Source: UBA1306 sp964396415 (lineage in GTDB: Bacteria; Spirochaetota; Spirochaetia; Treponematales; Rectinemataceae). From it: a stretch of 21,081 nucleotides of DNA. The number at the start of each line of letters is the position of its first letter. Position 1 is the stretch's first letter. A program made the translations under genes and the position numbers. The notes under the pieces are model-generated. The model did no database searches. It saw nothing but the letters and a program-made list of their open reading frames with translations, and was not told the DNA's origin. Shown piece by piece: positions 1-6,979 of this stretch. Location of the stretch: positions 1-21,081 of the forward strand of contig CAYNFM010000060.1 in the NCBI GenBank assembly GCA_964396415.1, given 5' to 3'.

Positions 1-176
1 CTAAGTCCTCGGATACGAAGAAGTTCGCCGCATTCTTCACCGCCATGCTCGAGAACGGCGTCTACCTGGCCCCCTCGCAATTCGAGGCAGGCTTCGTGTC
101 CCTCGCCCACGGGGACGCGGAGATAGACGCGACGATAGCCGCCGCCGAAAAAGCCTTCGCCTCGCTCGGGGATTGA
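1..176 (+). CDS. hemL: Glutamate-1-semialdehyde 2,1-aminomutase, C-terminal end (partial)
   Basis: Only the last 57 codons are present, read in the frame beginning at base 3 and closed by TGA at 174-176; the gene starts before the window. The visible peptide contains FFTAMLENGVYLAPSQFEAG followed by FVSLAHGD, which is the well-conserved C-terminal block of HemL. This PLP enzyme converts glutamate-1-semialdehyde to 5-aminolevulinate, the committed precursor of haem and other tetrapyrroles, in the cytoplasm. The family ends about 25 residues after this block, as here, so the C-terminus looks intact. It converges on the glycosyltransferase gene with a 19-base gap that holds no convincing terminator. 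Identification rests on recognition of the C-terminal motif only. Confidence 0.85.
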   Translation, partial: KSSDTKKFAAFFTAMLENGVYLAPSQFEAGFVSLAHGDAEIDATIAAAEKAFASLGD

Positions 177-195
177 GCGCAGATCAGGCTCGGCC

Positions 196-1362
196 TTAGC
201 GCGGCCACCGCGAAAGTATATCGAGGTAGCGATCGCCAACCTGGCGTAGGACGTCCTGCCAGCTCCTGCATAGGCTCATCCGGGCCCCGAGGCCCGCCCG
301 CTCGAGGGCGCGAGGGTCCTTGAGCAGCGCGATAGCCTTCTCGGAATAGGCTTCGAGATCGTTCCGGGCGAGAAAGCCGTTCCGACCGTCCTCGATGACG
401 GAAGCGGCTGTCGAACCTTCGAGCAGCAGGGCAGGCGTACTGAAAGCGGCGGCTTCCCGCAGTACGAGGGGGGCGTTGTCGTAGAGAGAGGGGAAGAGGA
501 GGAGATCGCCCCTGGCATAGATGGAGGCGAGGAGATCGCGGTCGTGGACAGTATTATGGAAGAAAGTCTTGCCCGAGATTCCCAGCTCGGCGACGAGCCT
601 TTGCAGCCTTGCCTTCGCGTAGCCTTGGCCGACGAAGACCATGCGGAACTCCGGCACCGCCTCCATGATCCGGGGAAGGCTGCGGACGAGGAACTCTAGG
701 TTCTTCTCAAGTATATGCTGGCCGACGTACAGTCCTGCGAGGAGGCCCTCGGACAGGCCTATGCGATCCGCGCCCCTTCCGCGCAGGGCGCCCAGATCCT
801 CCGGAGGCTCCAGGTCGATGCCGTTCTCCATCACCTCGTAGGGCCCTTCATATCCATACTCGCGCAGGGTCGCCGCCATGCTCTCCTGCGGCACCCAGAC
901 GTAGTCCGCGGAGTAGTAGAAATCAGCGATCCTCTTTATCTGGTCGTCGACGATTCCCTTGGCCTTTATCACCCGCGTCAAGTCGTCCCGATACTTGGAA
1001 TGGAAAGTCGCGATCAGGGGAACCCTTTTCTCCTTCGCGGTCCTCGCGGCGACATGCCCGGTCGAGAAGGGTGTGTGCGCGTGGATGATGGAGAAGTCTT
1101 CCTTGCGGAGGAATCGGCGAAGGCCGAGGTCGAGATCGGGCAATCCGTATCGATAAGGCGGCCGCACGATGAGGGGCAGGGAGATGAAACGGACCACCGG
1201 ATAGCTCTCGCTGTCGACGTGGAAAGGCACTCGCGGGGCGACGACGCAGGTCCGTCCCGCTCCCTTGCTCAGCCAGAATGCGTAGTTGCGCACAGTGATG
1301 GCCACGCCGTCCAATACCGGCACGAAACTGTCCGTAAAAAGGCCGACGGAGACGCCATCCAT
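196..1362 (-). CDS. GT4-type glycosyltransferase
   Basis: About 388 residues with the two-domain GT-B layout. The N-terminal part opens with GLFTDSFVPVLDGVAITVRN and holds IIHAHTPFSTGHVA, typical of the acceptor domain of family 4 transferases. The C-terminal part has YVGQHILEKNLEFLVRSLP, MVFVGQG and LLLFPSLYDNAPLVLREA, the nucleotide-sugar site. The usual first Glu of the E-x7-E motif is replaced here (YDNAPLVLREA), so only the second Glu is kept. It probably transfers a sugar from a nucleotide donor to a lipid or glycan at the membrane; the substrate cannot be told. I prefer the start at 1362 because the protein then begins like its family and AGGG lies five bases upstream. An ATG at 1407 would add 15 residues and overlap the divergent promoter region. 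The open frame continues to 1917 but that part is antisense to the phosphoribosyltransferase gene. Confidence 0.85.
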   Translation of the reverse strand: MDGVSVGLFTDSFVPVLDGVAITVRNYAFWLSKGAGRTCVVAPRVPFHVDSESYPVVRFISLPLIVRPPYRYGLPDLDLGLRRFLRKEDFSIIHAHTPFSTGHVAARTAKEKRVPLIATFHSKYRDDLTRVIKAKGIVDDQIKRIADFYYSADYVWVPQESMAATLREYGYEGPYEVMENGIDLEPPEDLGALRGRGADRIGLSEGLLAGLYVGQHILEKNLEFLVRSLPRIMEAVPEFRMVFVGQGYAKARLQRLVAELGISGKTFFHNTVHDRDLLASIYARGDLLLFPSLYDNAPLVLREAAAFSTPALLLEGSTAASVIEDGRNGFLARNDLEAYSEKAIALLKDPRALERAGLGARMSLCRSWQDVLRQVGDRYLDILSRWPR

Positions 1363-1413
1363 GTCGGCCCTCGAGAGCGGCCCTCCCACCTTGCTAATCC
1401 TCGCCATGATAAT

Positions 1414-1419
1414 TAGTAT
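1414..1419 (+). promoter_or_regulatory. Candidate -10 element for the phosphoribosyltransferase gene
   Basis: TAGTAT matches the TATAAT consensus at four positions and ends six bases before the ATG at 1426, so transcription would start at the start codon. GATAAT at 1408-1413 (five of six matches) is an alternative that would leave a leader of about six bases. No Shine-Dalgarno sequence precedes the ATG. No good -35 box was found. Confidence 0.35.
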
Positions 1420-1425
1420 CCGTCC

Positions 1426-1968
1426 ATGGAGAAGTACTACTTCACGTACGAGGACATCCACAAGACCTCGCTGGACATCGCCCTCAGGGTCAAGGCTTCG
1501 GGCTTCGAGCCCGATGTCATCGTCGCCATAGGCTCCGGGGGCTTCATCCCGGCGCGGATCATGCGCACCTTCCTGGGCAAGCCCATCCTGGCCGTCGGCG
1601 TGGCGTATTACGACGCCGACGACAAGCCCAGCGAGCTTCCTCGCATGGTGCAATGGATCGAGGAGGCCGAGAAGAAGCTGGCCGGGAAGCGCATCCTCCT
1701 CGTCGACGAGGTGGACGATTCGCGGACGACCCTCGAGTATTGCATACGCGAGCTCATGCGGCACAAGCCCGCGGAGATAGCCGTCGCCGTGCTGCATAAC
1801 AAGCTGAAGGCCAAGGAAGGCGTAATCCCGACGGAGGTGAGGCGCTATTTCGCCGGTCGAGACATCGAGGATCGCTGGGTCTGCTATCCTTGGGACGCTC
1901 AGGATATCGATGCCCACGGCGCTTCGGCGGCCTTGGCGGCCAAGGCATCTGAAAAGACTCCCGCATGA
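1426..1968 (+). CDS. Hypoxanthine/xanthine-type phosphoribosyltransferase
   Basis: A 180-residue type I phosphoribosyltransferase. The N-terminal PDVIVAIGSGGFIPARIMR corresponds to the loop that binds pyrophosphate, and RILLVDEVDDSRTTLEYC is the PRPP-binding signature with its acidic pair. The wording VDEVDDSRTTL and the C-terminal W..YPW resemble the yeast Hpt1/Xpt1 and archaeal-like purine transferases more than E. coli Hpt. It would salvage a purine base (hypoxanthine, guanine or xanthine) to the nucleoside monophosphate using PRPP in the cytosol. The exact base is not determinable from sequence. There is no Shine-Dalgarno before the ATG; the -10-like box six bases upstream suggests a leaderless start. 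Its TGA overlaps the ATG of the next gene by four bases (ATGA at 1965-1968), so a response regulator is translationally coupled to it. Confidence 0.85.
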   Translation: MEKYYFTYEDIHKTSLDIALRVKASGFEPDVIVAIGSGGFIPARIMRTFLGKPILAVGVAYYDADDKPSELPRMVQWIEEAEKKLAGKRILLVDEVDDSRTTLEYCIRELMRHKPAEIAVAVLHNKLKAKEGVIPTEVRRYFAGRDIEDRWVCYPWDAQDIDAHGASAALAAKASEKTPA

Positions 1969-2381
1969 GTCAGGGACGGCGGTCGATCCTCTGCGTCGAC
2001 GACGAGGCGGTCATCCTCCTCGCCATGCGACAGGAGCTGCGCCGCCGTTTCGGCGATCGCTTCGCGATCGAAGCCGCGCTGGGAGCCGAAGAGGCGAGCG
2101 CCGTCATCGAGGAAACGGAAGCGGAGGGCGGGAGCGTCGCCCTGGTCATCTGCGATTGGTTCATGCCTGGGCAGCGCGGCGACCAGTTCCTGGTGGCCCT
2201 GCGGGAGCGGAGGCCGGAGATAAAGTCCATCCTCATGACCGGGCAGGCCGACGAGGACGCGATACGGCGGGCGGAGGAGGAGGCGGGCATCTGCGCCTGC
2301 ATCCAGAAGCCCTGGAGGCCCGAGGCCCTGGCGCGAGCAATAGAAGAGTGCCTCGGCCGCGACGGGGGAGGCTGCGGCTAG
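1965..2381 (+). CDS. Receiver-only response regulator
   Basis: A 138-residue protein consisting of a single REC domain. The acidic pocket is D12-D13, the phosphoacceptor is D64 in LVICDWFMPGQRGD, the switch Thr is in SILMTGQ, and the conserved Lys is in CIQKPW. The phrases DWFMPG and KPWRPEAL are typical of REC domains found in front of HD-GYP or cyclic-di-GMP output domains rather than CheY, but no output domain follows. It presumably acts by protein contact. No histidine kinase is adjacent. The gene overlaps the phosphoribosyltransferase gene by four bases and converges on motB with a 19-base gap. Confidence 0.88.
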   Translation: MSQGRRSILCVDDEAVILLAMRQELRRRFGDRFAIEAALGAEEASAVIEETEAEGGSVALVICDWFMPGQRGDQFLVALRERRPEIKSILMTGQADEDAIRRAEEEAGICACIQKPWRPEALARAIEECLGRDGGGCG

Positions 2382-2400
2382 CGCCTCGGCGCGTCCGCGG

Positions 2401-3162
2401 TCAGCTTTCGGCGTCGAAGCGGATGAGTATCTCCACGCGCCTGTTGTAGGCCCTGCCCTCGGGGCTGTCGTTGGGGCGGGCCGGCCTCGTATCGCCGAAA
2501 CCGGTCGCGGACAGTCGCTCCTTGGGCACGTCCAGGAGCTCCAGGGCCTCCGTCACGGATACCGCCCGCGCCGCCGAGAGCATCAGGTTGGAGTCGTAGG
2601 CGCCGCCGCGCGCCAACGGGGTGTCGTCGGTATAGCCCTCCACCTCGATGGGATTGGGCAGGCCTCGCAACAGCTCCGCTACTTTGGAGAGCGAGCCGAT
2701 CGCGCCCTCGTCCAGGTCGGCCGAGCCCACCTTGAAGAAAGTATCCCCTGCCAGGGCCAGGACGATGCCGCGGGCCTCGGTGAAGACGCGGATGGAACCG
2801 GTCCGGATTTCGGTGGACAGGGTGGAGCGGGCCTTTTCCTGGAAGGGGTCGCGCTTGGGCGAGAGCTTGGGAGCGAGGCCGGTGCCTGGAGGCGGGGTAA
2901 GCACGGCGTCCGTCGGGGACAGGGAATGGCCGCCCTGACCATCCTGCGATTGGACGCCCGGCATGTTGAAGGCGCTGGACAGGGACTGGGCGAGCGCGTT
3001 GAACTTGGTCACCTCGACCTTGGATTCGGCGTAGAGGACGACGAAGAGGACCATGATCAGGGTGATCATGTCCGAGTAGGTTAGGAGCCAGCGCTCCTGG
3101 TTCTGCGGCTTGTCCGGCTCCTCCTTCCTCCTGCGCGGCTTCGCGGGCCCTTTCTGCGCCAT
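2401..3162 (-). CDS. motB: Flagellar motor stator protein MotB
   Basis: A 253-residue protein with the MotB plan. A basic cytoplasmic tail (residues 1-24, rich in Lys/Arg) leads to one membrane helix carrying YSDMITLIMVLFVVLYA, with D31 as the proton-carrying aspartate. A flexible periplasmic linker with Pro/Gly-rich sequence (about 75-105) follows. The OmpA-like peptidoglycan-binding domain (about 125-250) contains VEVEGYTDDTPL, SAARAVSVTEAL and NRRVEILI. With MotA it forms the stator that couples ion flow to flagellar rotation. It begins only three bases after the motA stop, so the two are co-translated. Length is normal for the family. Confidence 0.95.
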   Translation of the reverse strand: MAQKGPAKPRRRKEEPDKPQNQERWLLTYSDMITLIMVLFVVLYAESKVEVTKFNALAQSLSSAFNMPGVQSQDGQGGHSLSPTDAVLTPPPGTGLAPKLSPKRDPFQEKARSTLSTEIRTGSIRVFTEARGIVLALAGDTFFKVGSADLDEGAIGSLSKVAELLRGLPNPIEVEGYTDDTPLARGGAYDSNLMLSAARAVSVTEALELLDVPKERLSATGFGDTRPARPNDSPEGRAYNRRVEILIRFDAES

Positions 3163-3165
3163 CCG

Positions 3166-3954
3166 CTATTCCTCGTTGAAGGACTCGAGCGCGCTCCGCT
3201 CGCCCTCGGACACGAAGGCGGCGAGCTTGTCGCCGACGAGCTTGGGGCTCTCCCCTTGCTGTATGGCGAGGACGCCCGCGATGATCATCTCCTTCGTGTT
3301 CTTCTCCTTGGAGAGGACGAGCTTGAGCTTGAGCGCCAGGGGCAGCCAGACGAGGTTGGCCATCGCGATGCCGATGAGGGTCGCGATGAAGGCGACGGCG
3401 ATGTGCGCCCCGAGCTTGTCCGGCTCGGAGAGGTTGGAAAGGACGATGATGAGGCCGAGGACCGTCCCGATGATGCCCATCGTCGGCGAGAAGCCGCCGG
3501 CCGACTCGAAGATCTCGGCCTGGTGCTTCCGGTGCTTCTCGAAGATCACCACGTCGTTCTCGAGGAGCTCGCGGAGGGCCTCGGAGTCGGTACCGTCGAT
3601 GACGTAGCGCAGGCCCTTCTTGAGCAGGGGATCCTCTCTTGAGTCGAGGGACTGCATATCCTCCTCGAGGGACAAAAGGCCGTCCCGGCGCGACTTCTCC
3701 GCGAGGGCGACGAAGCGCAGGGCGAGGTCCTTCTCCTTGGTCGGAGGCATACGCATCGCGTCGCCGATGAGCTTGGGAATGGAAAGCACGTCGCTCAGGT
3801 CGAAGGAGGTCAGGAGGGCGCCGAAGGTGCCGCCGAATATTATGATGAGGGGGGATGGAAGGATGAGACTCGCCGGGTTGCCGCCTTCGATCATGAAGGC
3901 GACGAGGAGGAGGCCCAGCCCGACCGGTATTCCGATTACGGTTGCGAGGTTCAT
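3166..3954 (-). CDS. motA: Flagellar motor stator protein MotA
   Basis: A 262-residue protein with four predicted membrane segments: residues about 5-22, 30-50, 155-175 and 185-205. The central cytoplasmic loop carries the charged residues that contact the rotor. GGFSPTMGIIGTVLGLIIVL and AHIAVAFIATLIGIAMANLVWLP-type sequence in the third and fourth helices is the MotA/ExbB signature, including the conserved Pro of the ion channel. The upstream sequence has GAGGTAG about seven bases before the ATG as a plausible ribosome site. It lies 46 bases downstream of the FecR lipoprotein gene on the same strand and three bases upstream of motB, so fecR-motA-motB may be one transcript. No other flagellar genes are in the window. 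Confidence 0.95.
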   Translation of the reverse strand: MNLATVIGIPVGLGLLLVAFMIEGGNPASLILPSPLIIIFGGTFGALLTSFDLSDVLSIPKLIGDAMRMPPTKEKDLALRFVALAEKSRRDGLLSLEEDMQSLDSREDPLLKKGLRYVIDGTDSEALRELLENDVVIFEKHRKHQAEIFESAGGFSPTMGIIGTVLGLIIVLSNLSEPDKLGAHIAVAFIATLIGIAMANLVWLPLALKLKLVLSKEKNTKEMIIAGVLAIQQGESPKLVGDKLAAFVSEGERSALESFNEE

Positions 3955-4000
3955 TAGATACTACCTCGGCGGAAAATCCTACCGGCATTAGCCCGGATGC

Positions 4001-4690
4001 TCAATCCTCCTTGGTCCAATCGATCCTCTCGCCTATCCTGGCGGCCAGGGACTCCATGCTCGCGTCGCCGTGATGCTCCAGCGCCGCGGTCGAGACGCGG
4101 ATGGCGGAGCCTTCCTTTACGTAATTCCGCGCGCTGTGGTGGACGGCGCTGATGACCAGCTCGTTGCTTCCCTTGGAGTCGATGGTCCTGACCCTGCCGT
4201 TGCAGGCGCAGACGTAGGTGGAGGCGGCGTCGGCCCATACGAAGAAGCAGGTGCCGCGGACGCCGGCCGTGGCGACGGCGGTCTCGACGCGGAAGCTGTC
4301 GGTCGCCGTCGCCGCCGCCTGCTTCCTGAGCACCGAGGAGAGGCCGCCCTTCTTGAGGGAGACTTCCTTGACGATGCCGGAGAAGTCCAGGGAGGCTACC
4401 GCGTTCTCGCTCACGCGGATGGCGTTCTTCTCGTCGAAGACTATGTCGCAGGAAGCGTCGGGGCCGGTCTCGACGAGGGCCTTGGCTCCGAGTTCCTGGC
4501 CTATCGCGGCGGCGGAGCCGTCGATTCTCACGTCGCCCTCGATGTAGACGACCTTGCCGCGGGTCGCGAAGGCGCCGCTGGACGCCGCCGGAACGGCAAC
4601 GGAGCCGGGCGCCGCGGTTCTCTTAGGCGCGCAGCCGAGACAGGCAAGCAGGAAGACCGCCGGCAAGAAGAGAGCGAGAGTCCTTTTCAT
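4001..4690 (-). CDS. FecR-domain lipoprotein
   Basis: A 229-residue protein starting MKRTLALFLPAVFLLAC, a short lipoprotein signal peptide with lipobox LLAC (C17 lipidated; C20 is an alternative). The body is a FecR domain: GKVVYIEGDVRIDGSAAAIG, then VETGPDASCDIVFDEKNAIRV, and FRVETAVATAGVRGT, the conserved stretch before YVCACNGRVRTID. A 55-residue tail with HHSARNYVKEG follows. FecR domains of this kind occur in periplasmic or surface proteins; the partner is unknown. An in-frame ATG at 4759 would add a non-signal N-terminus and is rejected because the promoter lies inside that extension. It heads the transcript leading to motA and motB. Confidence 0.8.
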   Translation of the reverse strand: MKRTLALFLPAVFLLACLGCAPKRTAAPGSVAVPAASSGAFATRGKVVYIEGDVRIDGSAAAIGQELGAKALVETGPDASCDIVFDEKNAIRVSENAVASLDFSGIVKEVSLKKGGLSSVLRKQAAATATDSFRVETAVATAGVRGTCFFVWADAASTYVCACNGRVRTIDSKGSNELVISAVHHSARNYVKEGSAIRVSTAALEHHGDASMESLAARIGERIDWTKED

Positions 4691-4696
4691 AGACTG

Positions 4697-4725
4697 ATTC
4701 TCGTACATACGGATTGTCCGGTCAA
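4697..4725 (-). promoter_or_regulatory. Sigma-70-like promoter for the FecR lipoprotein gene
   Basis: On the minus strand TTGACC (4725-4720) is followed by a 17-base spacer and GAGAAT (4702-4697), with five and four consensus matches. The -10 box ends six bases before the ATG at 4690, so the transcript could start at the A of ATG. This is the best-formed promoter in the window. Confidence 0.55.
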
Positions 4726-4802
4726 TGCCGATTCTTGCATGTTCGCCGGCGCGACGCATCCTAGCGCTCGATTCGCCGCCTAGCTTTTTCAGGGATCCCG
4801 GC

Positions 4803-4808
4803 TATACT
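4803..4808 (+). promoter_or_regulatory. Candidate -10 element for the YjjP-type exporter gene
   Basis: TATACT matches TATAAT at five of six positions and ends six bases before the GTG at 4815. No recognisable -35 box and no Shine-Dalgarno sequence are present, so a leaderless GTG transcript is suggested. Confidence 0.4.
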
Positions 4809-4814
4809 CGCATC

Positions 4815-5612
4815 GTGACGCGGCTCGGCGACAGCTCTTCGATAAACCCCGAGGAGGTCCTCCTCTTCGCGGCCGACGCCGCTCGGGTGATGCTCGAGAG
4901 CGGGGGCGAGACCTACCGCTCCGAGGAAACGGCGGTAGTCGTCGCCGGCGCCCTCGGAGGCGTGGAGGCCGAGTGCTACGCGACGCCCACCGGCGTCACC
5001 CTCTCCTTCGTCGGCGGCGACGGCAGGGTCCATTCGATCGTGCGCCGGATAAAGCGCCGGGCCATGCACCTCGAGCGCGTGGCCCTCGTCGAGGGAATCG
5101 CCCGCTCCCTCGTCGCGGGAAGCATGGATTTCGGCGCGGCCTCGGACGAACTGGGCCGCGTGGAGGCGCTGCGGGGACGGGGAGTCGCGGTTTCCTCCGC
5201 CGCGGCGGCCGCGGGGGCCGGCTGCTTCACCGTCCTCTTCGGCGGGGCCTGGAACGACGCGTTGGTCGCCGCCGTGGCCGGGGCCCTGGTTTCCCGCCTG
5301 CCGCCCGCAATGGCCCGAAAGCAGCTTCCCGACTTCTTCGCCAATCTCGTCGCGGGAGCGGCGGCGACCCTCCTCTGCCTCGGGGCGCGGCGCCTGGGCC
5401 TGGCGACGGGCGCCGACGCGACCGTGATCGGGGTTCTCATGCTCCTCGTTCCCGGGATAGCGATCACCAACGCGATACGCGACACGATCGCCGGAGACCT
5501 CGTCGCGGGCGTCGCGCGCGGCGCGGATGCCTTCATCTCGGCCGCCGGGATTTCCGTGGGCGCCGGCGCGGCATACCAGGCCTGGCGCCTGCTCGGAGGG
5601 GGCCTTTTCTGA
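4815..5612 (+). CDS. Threonine/serine exporter family protein, large subunit (YjjP type)
   Basis: A 265-residue protein of the ThrE/DUF1212 family. The cytoplasmic N-terminal domain (about 1-125) holds EEVLLFAADAARVMLESGGETYRSEE, and the membrane domain (about 130-265) has five hydrophobic segments including MLLVPGIAITNAIRDTIAGD, the family signature. Such proteins work with a small YjjB-type partner to move amino acids or small organic acids such as threonine, serine or succinate across the inner membrane; the substrate here is unknown. I chose GTG at 4815: the frame is open from an ATG at 4725, but that adds residues with no family resemblance and crosses the probable promoter. The stop TGA shares its last base with the ATG of the partner gene. 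Confidence 0.85.
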   Translation: MTRLGDSSSINPEEVLLFAADAARVMLESGGETYRSEETAVVVAGALGGVEAECYATPTGVTLSFVGGDGRVHSIVRRIKRRAMHLERVALVEGIARSLVAGSMDFGAASDELGRVEALRGRGVAVSSAAAAAGAGCFTVLFGGAWNDALVAAVAGALVSRLPPAMARKQLPDFFANLVAGAAATLLCLGARRLGLATGADATVIGVLMLLVPGIAITNAIRDTIAGDLVAGVARGADAFISAAGISVGAGAAYQAWRLLGGGLF

Positions 5613-6067
5613 TGCGCATCCTGGATCCCGCGTGGGCGGGCCTCGCGACGGCGGCCTTCGCCCTGCTGTTCAACGTGCGCGGAAAGGACCTGCCCCTGGC
5701 CGCCATCGGGGGGGCCCTAGGCTGGGCAGCGGCCGCGCCCCTGCAGGCCGCGACCGGCTCGCAGGAAGTCGCCTATTGCGCGGCGTCGGTATTGATCGGC
5801 ATCTGGGCCGAGCTGGTCTCGGCCGTCCGGAAGCGGCCGGCCGCGGTTTACATTGCCTGCGGGATCATCCCGCTGGTCCCCGGGAGCGGCATGTATTACA
5901 CCATGCTCGAATACGTAAAGGGGAATAGCTCGAAGGGGCTGGAGACGGGCTTCGCGACCCTTCAGGTCGCGGGGGCGATAGCGATCGGGCTCGCCTTATC
6001 GGGGGCGGCGTCCAGGCTGCTATCGCTTCGGAGGATCGCCGGGCGAATCCGCGAGCCGAAAGCCTAG
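5612..6067 (+). CDS. Threonine/serine exporter family protein, small subunit (YjjB type)
   Basis: A 151-residue membrane protein of the ThrE_2/DUF3815 type with four to five hydrophobic segments. The conserved IIPLVPGSGMYYTMLEYVKG lies around residues 85-108. In some bacteria the two parts are one ThrE polypeptide; here they are split, as in E. coli yjjP/yjjB. The ATG overlaps the stop of the large-subunit gene by one base (TGATG), with GGAGG 12 bases upstream, so the two are translationally coupled and probably form one complex. A terminator-like hairpin follows the stop codon directly. Confidence 0.88.
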   Translation: MRILDPAWAGLATAAFALLFNVRGKDLPLAAIGGALGWAAAAPLQAATGSQEVAYCAASVLIGIWAELVSAVRKRPAAVYIACGIIPLVPGSGMYYTMLEYVKGNSSKGLETGFATLQVAGAIAIGLALSGAASRLLSLRRIAGRIREPKA

Positions 6068-6068
6068 C

Positions 6069-6092
6069 GCGCGACCGCGTCGCGCTTCCTTC
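6069..6092 (+). terminator. Hairpin terminator after the exporter pair
   Basis: GCGCGAC (6069-6075), a three-base loop, and GTCGCGC (6079-6085) form a perfect seven-base-pair stem followed by TTCCTTC. It begins one base after the stop of the small subunit and lies in the gap to a convergent gene. The T-tract is interrupted, so efficiency is uncertain. Confidence 0.5.
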
Positions 6093-6108
6093 GAAAGCCC
6101 CTGCCCGA

Positions 6109-6456
6109 TCAGCCCCGGAGATGCCTGGCGAAGCCGCCCGAATCGATGTAGTTGGATTCGGCGACGAGCCTCCCGCCCCGATAATAGCGGACATAGGGGA
6201 CCTGGTCGTTACCGAACCCGGACTCCTTGAATTCCATGAACGACTCGAAGAAATCCTCGCGGTCGTACTCGATCCAAAACACCTCGGCCTGGCCGTCGGT
6301 CGTCATCGCGTCGAGATACGAGCGCATCCATTCCCACTGAGGGCACCAGCTCTGCGTGAGCACGACAGCCACCGCGTCGGCGGCCGCGGTCACGCCCGTC
6401 CCGAACTCTCCCCCGCGGATCGCCTCGAGGCAATCCTCCCTGCTCAGCTTCCTCAT
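6109..6456 (-). CDS. Thioredoxin-like fold protein with a single-Cys active site
   Basis: A 115-residue protein that looks like a small thioredoxin-fold domain. A hydrophobic strand VAVVLTQSWCPQW places C38 where thioredoxins have WCxxC, followed by a helix, the strand EVFWIEYDRE, and NDQVPYVRYYRGGRLVAES, in which VPYV matches the cis-Pro strand of the family. The second active-site Cys is absent (CPQW), so a normal CxxC disulphide reductase role is unlikely; a single-Cys thiol or peroxidase-like role is possible. Its ATG overlaps the stop of the upstream response regulator by four bases, which links it to that signalling pair. The function is not known. Confidence 0.7.
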   Translation of the reverse strand: MRKLSREDCLEAIRGGEFGTGVTAAADAVAVVLTQSWCPQWEWMRSYLDAMTTDGQAEVFWIEYDREDFFESFMEFKESGFGNDQVPYVRYYRGGRLVAESNYIDSGGFARHLRG

Positions 6457-6854
6457 GGCTTCTCCCCCTCCTCGTTGTCCGAGGGGAAGTCGCCGTGCGA
6501 GAGGGCTCGGTTTATCTGCTCTTCGAGGATCTTGTCGTTTATCGGCTTTACGAGGTAGGCGACGGGAGCGGTGCTCTTCGCGCGGTCCTCGCTGCCCTTG
6601 CTCGGGTAGGCGGTGAGGTAGATCACCGGCACGTCGCAGACGAGCTTGAGCCGCTTGACCGCGTCCACTCCGTCTATGAAGCTGCGGAGCTTGATGTCCA
6701 TGAGCACGAGGTCGGGCTTATGGGTCAGTACCGCCTTGAGGACGTCGTCGCCCGAGTCGACGATGGCGGGGACGACGTGTCCCATGACCTCGAGACTTTC
6801 CCGGAGCTGCAGACTCACGATAGGCTCGTCTTCGACGACCAATATGCGCGCCAT
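6453..6854 (-). CDS. Receiver-only response regulator paired with the divergent kinase
   Basis: A 133-residue single REC domain: acidic pocket E8-D9, phosphoacceptor D53 in LVLMDIKL, switch Thr in VIYLTAYPS, and Lys in AYLVKPIND. The MDIKL and YLVKP wording is characteristic of regulators that partner HisKA_2-type kinases. Such a kinase gene is encoded divergently 125 bases away, so they are very likely a cognate pair. There is no output domain; the tail after residue 120 is acidic and disordered-looking (DNEEGEKP). GGGAGAG lies nine bases before the ATG. The thioredoxin-like gene follows with a four-base overlap. Confidence 0.9.
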   Translation of the reverse strand: MARILVVEDEPIVSLQLRESLEVMGHVVPAIVDSGDDVLKAVLTHKPDLVLMDIKLRSFIDGVDAVKRLKLVCDVPVIYLTAYPSKGSEDRAKSTAPVAYLVKPINDKILEEQINRALSHGDFPSDNEEGEKP

Positions 6855-6873
6855 GCCGATTGCTCTCCCGCCG

Positions 6874-6886
6874 GGTACTATATACC
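6874..6886. promoter_or_regulatory. AT-rich imperfect palindrome in the divergent regulator/kinase promoter region
   Basis: GGTA-CTATA-TACC stands out in the 125-base GC-rich gap between the regulator and kinase genes. It holds -10-like hexamers in both directions (TACTAT, TATATA). It may be a shared promoter core or an operator. No clear -35 boxes were found. Confidence 0.3.
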
Positions 6887-6979
6887 ATATCGAGCCGAAG
6901 GGGCTACCGACCCCTAGACGACAACCTCGCAGGCTGCGGGTTACGAACGCCGCGCGAATCGACGGCTCCGGAGGGTCGC

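Noticed and set aside
1408..1917. N-terminal extension of the glycosyltransferase frame up to a 573-residue protein
   Set aside because: The extra 170 residues are antisense to the phosphoribosyltransferase gene, have no glycosyltransferase character, and the divergent gene is well supported.
2340..2401. Possible terminator between the first response regulator and motB
   Set aside because: Only short imperfect pairings (GAGGC/GCCTC and similar) were found; too weak to call in GC-rich sequence.
2378..3988. Long minus-strand frame of 536 codons across motB and motA
   Set aside because: It is an Arg/Pro/Gly-rich out-of-frame shadow of the two motor genes, which show strong family motifs in another frame.
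4725..4814. ATG 4725 as start of the YjjP-type protein
   Set aside because: The 30 added residues do not resemble the family and include the proposed -10 box; GTG 4815 fits better.
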